Shown here one piece after another: positions 14,862 through 19,122 of a stretch of DNA of 19,122 bases; the stretch's first letter is position 1; each line of letters begins with the position of its first letter. The translations under genes were made by a program, and so were the position numbers. The notes under the pieces are model-generated. The model was not told the origin of the DNA. It worked only from the letters and a program-made list of their open reading frames with translations, and ran no database searches. The stretch is from assembly GCA_016214445.1 (NCBI GenBank), contig JACROM010000089.1, forward strand, positions 1 to 19,122, in the 5' to 3' direction. This DNA is from Microcaldota archaeon (lineage in GTDB: Archaea > Micrarchaeota > Micrarchaeia > Norongarragalinales > Norongarragalinaceae).

Positions 14862-16382
14862 TTGTGCGTGCCTAGAAAAGTACTTCAAGAATATGTTTCC
14901 GCTACTTGCAGGAATTTGTCTTTGCGCCGAATACATGGGAAACTACTAGAAAAGGGCATCGTAGAATGGCCGTTGAGTGCTTTTTGGCCGGCAGTAATAG
15001 AACACGGCGCAGTAAGAGCAGGTAAGGGCTGGAAACAATACGATATCCGCATCTTAGAAAAAGTCATATCCGAAGCGAGACAAAAGAAATTTTCTGTCGA
15101 GGATGTTGCCCGCGCTTTAAATGTACATCACGTTAGTGCGTGGAAACTAATTCGAAGGACGTTCAGAGATAAGTACAGACAGAAAAAATACGCGAGCGTA
15201 TTAATAACCGCCGAAGACTACGCGCATTTGACTGAGTTTCCGGAAGTTTGGGATTACGCTAAGGACAAGAATGTTTCTACTGAAAGAGTTTCGGAAATAC
15301 TCGACGATTTGAAAAGTGAACGCGGAAAACAAAAAAGCACCATTCTCATTGCAAAGGCAAAGAAGGCGGTCTTATTAGAACACCTTGGCTTCAAACCCGA
15401 AACCAAGGAATACAACTTGTTTTTCTCCTCGCCACGAATTGGTTATACAAAAATAGAGGAAAAGGCACTGCAGCTAAGATCGCTGGGGTTCACGAATCTT
15501 GTTCCGCTCACAGGTTATCTGCGGGCAAGTATTGTAGCTTCAGGGGACAAACTGAAAAAGTGGCAGGCTGCGGGAACTTTTTCTAGCGTTGAAGAATACG
15601 CAAGAGACAAAAACATCCTGCCAGAACACGTCGGAGAAATTATCGCGCTCGCGGAAAGCGTTGTGCGCGGAAGCGGCGTTTCCAATGCGCCCAAACTCTT
15701 TGGCCTCATTAGTCGTGCAAAAAAAGCAGTTCTTCTGGCGCATTTAGGTATATCCCCCGGTTATCCTTATTACTCGATTTTTTTCAGACAGCCAACAAGC
15801 CTTAAACGGCTAGAAGAACGGGTAAAGGGCCTTGAAGGACTTGGCGTTGCCGACTTTAACAAGTTTCATTACTACTTGTACCGAGGCGGTCTTGACTTCG
15901 AAGACCCTTTGGTTGTCAGTCTAATAAAACGGAGACTTCCCGGCGATGCTAAAGTGGAAGCGCATAGTACTTCTATGAAACCTGTTGTCCCAGTGAACTT
16001 GCTTGCAATAGAAAATCTTAGGGATGCGTCAGACAAAGATTTGGCTGATTTGGCGCGATATTCAGGAGAGCACAGTGAAGAGGCATTCAATAAGCTAACT
16101 GAGCTTTTTTTGCCTTTCATCAAGAAAATAATTGGCCAGCAACTGCCGCGCCGGAGAGGAGGCGCGAGCGCAGACGAGCTTATGCAACATGGTTTGTTGG
16201 GGGTTTACAACGCCGTTAGGGGTCTCAAGGGCAGTTCGGGCTTAAGAACTTACTTCTATAAGCATATCTATGGATTAATGAAGAGCCTGTACCGCGAACA
16301 AGGCTCTCGTGATTTGCACTTTGAATCGGAAGAAGAACTATACCAAAAACGAAGCCAAAAAACAAAGAAGAAAAACAAATAG
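14862..16382 (+). CDS. HTH protein with C-terminal sigma-70 region 2-like domain, 506 aa
   Basis: Not assigned to a known family. The start is TTG 14862 (or GTG 14868), with GGGAGG at 14852-14857 as Shine-Dalgarno. Residues about 74-102 form a helix-turn-helix (FSVEDVARALNVHHVSAWKLI). Two internal repeats follow at about 128-222 and 243-341, each with a YA+DKN...V..I helix pair, then AKKAVLL-HLG and a Y--FF--P segment. Residues about 404-482 read as sigma-70 region 2: FNKLTELFLPFIKKIIG (region 2.1), ADELMQHGLLGVYNAVRGL (2.2), GLRTYFYKHIYGLMKSLYRE (2.3/2.4). There is no region 4; the tail is Lys-rich. Codon use is AT-rich compared with the surrounding operons. The role is inferred as DNA binding or transcription control on a transferred element. 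Confidence 0.7.
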   Translation: MCVPRKVLQEYVSATCRNLSLRRIHGKLLEKGIVEWPLSAFWPAVIEHGAVRAGKGWKQYDIRILEKVISEARQKKFSVEDVARALNVHHVSAWKLIRRTFRDKYRQKKYASVLITAEDYAHLTEFPEVWDYAKDKNVSTERVSEILDDLKSERGKQKSTILIAKAKKAVLLEHLGFKPETKEYNLFFSSPRIGYTKIEEKALQLRSLGFTNLVPLTGYLRASIVASGDKLKKWQAAGTFSSVEEYARDKNILPEHVGEIIALAESVVRGSGVSNAPKLFGLISRAKKAVLLAHLGISPGYPYYSIFFRQPTSLKRLEERVKGLEGLGVADFNKFHYYLYRGGLDFEDPLVVSLIKRRLPGDAKVEAHSTSMKPVVPVNLLAIENLRDASDKDLADLARYSGEHSEEAFNKLTELFLPFIKKIIGQQLPRRRGGASADELMQHGLLGVYNAVRGLKGSSGLRTYFYKHIYGLMKSLYREQGSRDLHFESEEELYQKRSQKTKKKNK

Positions 16383-16384
16383 TC

Positions 16385-16447
16385 AGAATCGCACTTCAAA
16401 CCCCCTGAAGCCGCCGAAATCCTTGAATTGTTTGTCGCCTTCGCGGA
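16385..16447 (-). repeat. 63-bp direct repeat, left copy (orphan acyP 3' end)
   Basis: Identical base for base to 16738-16800 (offset 353). Read on the minus strand it is the last 20 codons of acylphosphatase plus a different stop codon (TGA instead of TAG). It begins 2 nt after the stop of the 506-aa gene. The pattern fits duplication or site-specific insertion at a gene end. Confidence 0.9.
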
Positions 16448-16467
16448 TAGGTTGAGCTTGTCGGCGC

Positions 16468-16665
16468 TTATTTCTTCTTCAGAAGCTCGTTGATGGTTTT
16501 TTGCCGGGTTTGGTCGTCTTCCGCGTACAGCCCTTCGTCCACGCCGGTCTCCCTTAAGACTTCCATTACGCGGAGCGTTGAGATTTTGAGCGCATCGGCT
16601 ATTGAGCTGATGGAGTGCCCCCTTTTCCGTAATTCCATGACTGTTTCGGCTATCAGTGATTTCAT
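16468..16665 (-). CDS. Small HTH protein, 65 aa
   Basis: The likely start is ATG 16665, 25 nt from a TATATA at 16688-16693, giving a leaderless transcript; the frame extends upstream into the acyP 3' end. Residues 1-40 contain MELRKRGHSISSIADALKIS and TLRVMEVLRETG, a clear helix-turn-helix of the resolvase/Trp-repressor-like kind. The C-terminus is Lys-rich. It is the only gene between the two 63-bp repeats and may be the regulator or accessory protein of an element inserted at acyP. No specific family is assigned. Confidence 0.6.
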   Translation of the reverse strand: MKSLIAETVMELRKRGHSISSIADALKISTLRVMEVLRETGVDEGLYAEDDQTRQKTINELLKKK

Positions 16666-16687
16666 CAGGTATTGCCGGAATTTGGAA

Positions 16688-16693
16688 TATATA
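16688..16693 (-). promoter_or_regulatory. TATA box of the 65-aa HTH gene
   Basis: TATATA centred 25 nt ahead of ATG 16665 on the minus strand. It supports the internal start over the upstream methionines at 16698 and 16752. Confidence 0.45.
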
Positions 16694-16735
16694 ACCATTT
16701 TGGCGGGCAACTGGGGTTTGTAATGGAGCGGGTAC

Positions 16736-17032
16736 CTAGAATCGCACTTCAAACCCCCTGAAGCCGCCGAAATCCTTGAATTGTTTGTCGCCTTCGCGGA
16801 AAATCTTGAGCGAAGAAACGTTTATGCCGAAAAAACTGGTGCTCTTGCGGTCGATTCTCTTCAGGAATTCCTTCAGTTGGGCTTCGCCCTCGCAGATGCA
16901 GAACACGTCCACTTTCCCGCCCGGCAAATTGCGCACGAAACCCTTCGCACCGAGCTCGTTTGCGACCCGGTAAACGAAGTGCCTATAGCCGACGCCTTGG
17001 ACTTCGCCTTCCGCGATGATGTAGGCTTTCAT
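16736..17032 (-). CDS. acyP: Acylphosphatase
   Basis: A 98-residue cytoplasmic enzyme that hydrolyses acyl phosphates. The family signature is intact: VQGVGYRHFVYR with catalytic Arg17, and GFVRNLPGGKVDV with catalytic Asn35. Length and fold pattern match the usual 90-100 residues. It starts 13 nt after the HicB-like gene on the same strand and is probably read through from it. Its 3' end is duplicated 353 bp downstream, which suggests insertion of small elements at this point without loss of the gene. Confidence 0.95.
   Translation of the reverse strand: MKAYIIAEGEVQGVGYRHFVYRVANELGAKGFVRNLPGGKVDVFCICEGEAQLKEFLKRIDRKSTSFFGINVSSLKIFREGDKQFKDFGGFRGFEVRF
16738..16800 (-). repeat. 63-bp direct repeat, right copy (3' end of intact acyP)
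   Basis: The right copy of the repeat seen at 16385-16447. It comprises the last 20 codons of acyP and the first base of its TAG stop. Confidence 0.9.
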
Positions 17033-17045
17033 TTGAATCTTCCCG

Positions 17046-17201
17046 TCAGTCTTCTAGGTAAAGTTCAATTGCTTCTTTGAGGTTCTTCCGAGCCTTCTTT
17101 TCAGTTGAGCCTTGGCTCGTTACCCCAAGTTCAGGACAATAAGCGACGTAAGCGATTTCACCTTTTTTGATGACTGCAAAGAATATGCGTTGTTTGTCCA
17201 T
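17046..17201 (-). CDS. HicB-like (UPF0150) small protein, orphan
   Basis: A 51-residue product starting at ATG 17201 with GGAGG (17211-17215) 9 nt upstream; the longer frame is rejected. The sequence reads as the HicB/UPF0150 fold: FFAVIKKGEIAYVAYCPELG, VTSQGSTEKKARKNLKEAIELYLED (quoted in two parts). HicB proteins neutralise the RNase toxin HicA, but no HicA-like frame is adjacent. HicB-like single proteins without a toxin are common in archaea, so a toxin-antitoxin role is not assumed. A TATA-like stretch near 17240-17247 could drive it. Confidence 0.75.
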   Translation of the reverse strand: MDKQRIFFAVIKKGEIAYVAYCPELGVTSQGSTEKKARKNLKEAIELYLED

Positions 17202-17293
17202 GTTGGCTCGCCTCCGAACATTGGGTTGGCGTCTGAGTATTAAATATTTTGCAATGCATTCGGCCGGGCCGTATTCGGCGAGAGCGGTTGGAA

Positions 17294-17438
17294 GCGATGA
17301 TTTCAAGGAAATCATCGCAAAGCTCAACTCGAACGCTTACGCTCAAGAGGAGGTTGCGTTCGTTGAAACGCAACGAACGCTTACGCTCGAGCAGTTGGTC
17401 GCCATCGTTCACAAAGAACGATGGCTTTGCTCAAAGCC
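17294..17438. repeat. Cluster of perfect hairpins and direct repeats
   Basis: Within 145 bp there are four near-perfect hairpins: an 11-bp stem 17294-17304/17308-17318; a 10-bp stem 17356-17365/17371-17380; a 10-bp stem 17401-17410/17416-17425; and a 6-bp stem 17423-17428/17433-17438 overlapping the previous one. A 15-bp direct repeat CGAACGCTTACGCTC occurs at 17330-17344 and 17374-17388. A weaker 5-bp stem lies at 17480-17493. The 388-bp gap 17202-17589 holds these structures and the two flanking promoters, and no convincing gene. Confidence 0.8.
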
Positions 17439-17544
17439 ACCGGCCAGCCACCGTCATTGAGCTTATAAACGAGTTTTGGCCTTCTTCCGAAGGAACGCTT
17501 TAAACAAAAAGGAGTTGGTTTAGATGAGCGTTCAGAACCAAAAC

Positions 17545-17578
17545 GTTTGTATACAAATACTTAAAAACGTATACAAAC
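17545..17578 (+). promoter_or_regulatory. Toxin-antitoxin promoter with operator arms around the TATA box
   Basis: GTTTGTATAC (17545-17554) and its exact reverse complement GTATACAAAC (17569-17578) bracket ACTTAAAAAC, the likely TATA box (17559-17568). The left arm is also part of a self-palindrome, TTGTATACAA (17547-17556). Initiation about 25 nt downstream would fall at ATG 17590. Antitoxins usually repress their own operon, which fits an operator here. Confidence 0.7.
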
Positions 17579-17589
17579 ACTGTCTTGGC

Positions 17590-17892
17590 ATGGAAACTAT
17601 ATCTTTCAGGCCTTCGAAGAAGGTTTCAAGTGAATTTGAAAAGCTCCTCCAGAAAGGAAAAGCAGCCAAATCGGAACTAGCGAGGGAACTGTTCGAACTC
17701 GGGATCGAGTCGTGGCGGAAGAAAAAAGCGCTGAAGGCGTTCGGAGACGGAAAGGTTTCTTTCCTGTCAGCTGCGGAACAGGCTGGATTGTCTGCTTACG
17801 AGTTTCTAGAATTGCTCAAGGAAACCAAAACCGCTTTCATCCACATCACCGAACCGGAACTCCGGCAGGAGCTTGAACTCGCCGGGAGCTGA
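17590..17892 (+). CDS. UPF0175-family antitoxin
   Basis: A 100-residue protein. ATG 17590 is preferred over an in-frame ATG at 17524, because the latter lies upstream of the TATA box. The N-terminus METISFRPSKKVSSEFEKL is strand plus helix of ribbon-helix-helix type. It is followed by SELARELFELGIESWRKKKAL and the UPF0175 signature (FGDGKVSFLSAAEQAGLSAY, EFLELLKE). UPF0175 proteins are typically antitoxins encoded just before a PIN-domain toxin, as here (5 nt gap). The C-terminal 20 residues likely contact the toxin. It is probably self-repressing through the inverted repeat 17545-17578. Confidence 0.88.
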   Translation: METISFRPSKKVSSEFEKLLQKGKAAKSELARELFELGIESWRKKKALKAFGDGKVSFLSAAEQAGLSAYEFLELLKETKTAFIHITEPELRQELELAGS

Positions 17893-17897
17893 TTGCC

Positions 17898-18374
17898 GTG
17901 AAGCTGGTTTTGGACTCGACTCCGATAATCCACTGCGCGAAAACAAGGCTCCATTCGCTGCTTGAGAAACTGGATGTTGAGTTGCTCACCACCCCGCTTG
18001 TCCGGCGGGAGGTTTCCGGTGATTTCGCCGAAAGCCCGGTAATTGAACGGCTTTTCAAGGAGAAAATACGCGTTGTCCCGAACAGGACGCTTCTGAAATC
18101 AAGGGGCCTGCACGACGGCGAGGCAAGCTGCATCACGTTGGCGGAGGAAAAGGACGCGGTTCTGGTTTGCGACGACCGGGTCGGCAGGGCGGTAGCCAAG
18201 GCAAAAGGCCTCAAAGTCGTCCACTCTACCTTCTTCCTTTTCCGGGCTTTGGAAAAGCGCGCCATAACCCGCAGGGAAGCGGAAGACCTTTTGGAAGAGC
18301 TCACGGCAAGCGGCTGGCACTGCGATTCCGAAACACTCGCAAGACTCTACAACGCCCTAAGGAATTACGGGTAG
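17898..18374 (+). CDS. PIN-domain toxin, VapC-like (DUF3368)
   Basis: A 158-residue predicted ribonuclease toxin. The PIN acidic residues are in place: Asp6 in LVLDSTPIIHCAK, Glu75 in GLHDGEASCITLA, Asp92/Asp93 in LVCDDRVGRAVAKAKGL. The opening 'DSTPIIHLAK'-type motif and GLHDGEA are typical of the DUF3368 subgroup paired with UPF0175 antitoxins. The start is GTG 17898, 5 nt after the antitoxin. All catalytic acids are present, so it appears active. It should cleave RNA when the antitoxin is lost; the target cannot be told from sequence. Confidence 0.9.
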   Translation: MKLVLDSTPIIHCAKTRLHSLLEKLDVELLTTPLVRREVSGDFAESPVIERLFKEKIRVVPNRTLLKSRGLHDGEASCITLAEEKDAVLVCDDRVGRAVAKAKGLKVVHSTFFLFRALEKRAITRREAEDLLEELTASGWHCDSETLARLYNALRNYG

Positions 18375-18394
18375 CTGAGGCAGCAGAAGGACGT

Positions 18395-18628
18395 TTACCT
18401 TCGGCATTTAAGTCTTCCTTTGTACGCGGCAATCCTGTGCCTTTGGCTTTCTCCGTGCCAGCCACTTCTTGGGAAAAGACTTCTGCTAACCTCTTCGCCG
18501 ATTATTTTGCCCCCTGCACCGAATACAACTGCGCCAGGTATTCCGCCAGTAGTCATTCCAAAGGATGCGCCTGCTGTTTGTGGCGCAGTTTTGACTAGCT
18601 CTTTCACGCACCTTTTTCCAAAATCCAT
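18395..18628 (-). CDS. Small Gly/Ala-rich protein, 77 aa
   Basis: Not recognised. ATG 18628 is preceded on the minus strand by AGGTGAT (18634-18640), a full match to the archaeal anti-Shine-Dalgarno, with 5 nt spacing. This is the main support for a real gene. The N-terminus is basic (MDFGKRCVKELVKTA). Residues about 18-45 are Gly-rich and hydrophobic (GMTTGGIPGAVVFGAGGKII), perhaps a glycine-zipper membrane segment. The C-terminus is basic. It is convergent with the PIN toxin gene and 20 nt from it. Confidence 0.5.
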   Translation of the reverse strand: MDFGKRCVKELVKTAPQTAGASFGMTTGGIPGAVVFGAGGKIIGEEVSRSLFPRSGWHGESQRHRIAAYKGRLKCRR

Positions 18629-18670
18629 TTTTATCACCTACTTTTTTTTGAAGGCATACGCGCCATGCGT

Positions 18671-18704
18671 ACTTTCTCGCTTCTCGTATTTAAATCGAGA
18701 AAGT
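18671..18704 (+). promoter_or_regulatory. TATA box inside a 9-bp inverted repeat
   Basis: ACTTTCTCG (18671-18679) and CGAGAAAGT (18696-18704) are exact reverse complements and flank TATTTAAAT (18687-18695). The architecture resembles the toxin-antitoxin promoter at 17545-17578. Initiation about 25-27 nt downstream falls at GTG 18719. Confidence 0.5.
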
Positions 18705-18718
18705 GTTGCGAGTTCATC

Positions 18719-18862
18719 GTGCTGGAGCCGGCCAAGTCGCTGGAGTTTGAGGAAAAAGACGGCCTGAAGGTGGAGCCATTGCGGAAGGCCATGGCATGCG
18801 CCAAGAAAAACGGGTTGTACGCCTACGCTTACGATTACATGCTGGAAAAATACGGTGACTGA
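18719..18862 (+). CDS. Small protein, 47 aa
   Basis: Not recognised. GTG 18719 fits a leaderless transcript from the TATA box at 18687-18695; a longer frame opens at 18665 before the promoter. The product is helical with segments LEPAKSLEFEEKDGLKVEPL and AMACAKKNGLYAYAYDYMLE. Alternation of charged and Tyr residues gives a normal protein look, but there is no family match. The roughly 145 bp that follow hold only short open frames, one resembling a C-terminal fragment (AYERHAKAFRKLVALAGKS, no start codon). Confidence 0.4.
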   Translation: MLEPAKSLEFEEKDGLKVEPLRKAMACAKKNGLYAYAYDYMLEKYGD

Positions 18863-18978
18863 CTTAACGAACTGCGTACGAGCGGCACGCCAAGGCGTTC
18901 AGGAAACTGGTAGCGCTTGCAGGAAAAAGCTAAGGTTTTGTAGCAACGTACTGGTGGAAGTCTGCTTCAGCCGACTTC

Positions 18979-18986
18979 TTTTTAAA
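18979..18986 (+). promoter_or_regulatory. TATA box of the last gene
   Basis: TTTTTAAA centred 26 nt ahead of GTG 19009. The spacing is that of a leaderless archaeal transcript. Confidence 0.5.
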
Positions 18987-19008
18987 CCGCAGAAAGCTAA
19001 AACTGTCC

Positions 19009-19122
19009 GTGAGTACTTTCAAGCAGCTTTCAGAGATAGCGTATAAGAATACGTCTAATTTGTGGGCTGTGGGACAGAATTCGGCCGCATTATTTTCTTT
19101 GTACAGTCATTACGTAAAGAAA
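19009..19122 (+). CDS. Start of an unidentified gene (partial, 38 codons)
   Basis: GTG 19009 opens a frame without stop to the last base. The translation begins VSTFKQLSEIAYKNTSNLWA and continues with VGQNSAALFSLYSHYVKK (first residue read as Met). The well-placed TATA box supports the start. The N-terminus looks soluble and helical; there is too little sequence to name it. Confidence 0.5.
   Translation, partial: MSTFKQLSEIAYKNTSNLWAVGQNSAALFSLYSHYVKK

Noticed and set aside
17294..17438. CRISPR array
   Set aside because: Repeats are few, unequal in length and spacing, and form back-to-back hairpins; no leader or cas gene is present.
17167..17460. 97-codon plus-strand ORF across the hairpin cluster
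   Set aside because: It overlaps the HicB-like gene and the coding look arises from the palindromes; no promoter or ribosome-binding site supports it.
18855..19046. 63-codon ORF near the window end
   Set aside because: It runs through the TATA box and into the better-supported gene at 19009 in another frame.
1..19122. tRNA, rRNA or transposase genes
   Set aside because: No T-loop GGTTCGAATCC-type sequence, rRNA segment or DDE/serine/tyrosine recombinase motif was seen in the sequence read.

Overview
The window is a stretch of archaeal chromosome. Archaeal-type ribosomal proteins uS15, eS1 and eL33, a TrmB-like regulator and a Trm1 tRNA methyltransferase relic all point to an archaeon. So do TATA boxes about 25 nt ahead of start codons, and many apparently leaderless starts. 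Small gene sizes, dense packing and many unrecognised small proteins would suit a DPANN-type genome, but the sequence alone does not settle the phylum.

Layout. 1-1116: end of a PhoU-like/DUF47 gene followed by a Pit-type phosphate permease. 1157-5843: valyl-tRNA synthetase, an unrecognised 274-aa protein, then a uS15-eS1 operon. 5885-9574: a lipoprotein, a TrmB-like regulator divergent from a large membrane-anchored surface protein, and a membrane-anchored winged-helix protein. 9759-10940: a macrolide-exporter-type ABC gene that is a deletion chimera of ATPase and permease. 11021-12944 (minus): a DHH/RecJ-like phosphoesterase with an unknown protein 1 nt downstream. 13026-14119: eL33 followed by a frameshifted, 5'-truncated trm1.

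14193-17201 is the accessory part. An AT-richer cassette (about 14.44-16.38 kb) carries an unknown 83-aa gene and a 506-aa protein. The latter has an N-terminal helix-turn-helix, two internal repeats and a C-terminal domain that reads as sigma-70 region 2, which is unexpected in an archaeon. The cassette abuts an extra 63-bp copy of the 3' end of the acylphosphatase gene. A second 353-bp unit with a small HTH gene separates this copy from the intact acyP. Upstream of acyP lies an orphan HicB-like gene.

17202-19122: a cluster of perfect hairpins, then a UPF0175-PIN (VapC-like) toxin-antitoxin pair whose TATA box is bracketed by a 10-bp inverted repeat. Several tiny genes follow, and a leaderless gene runs off the window.

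For many genes the longest open frame is not the likely start. TATA-box and Shine-Dalgarno positions move the starts of valS, the TrmB gene, the surface protein, the ABC gene, the DHH gene and the antitoxin downstream. No tRNA, rRNA, CRISPR array or transposase gene was recognised.
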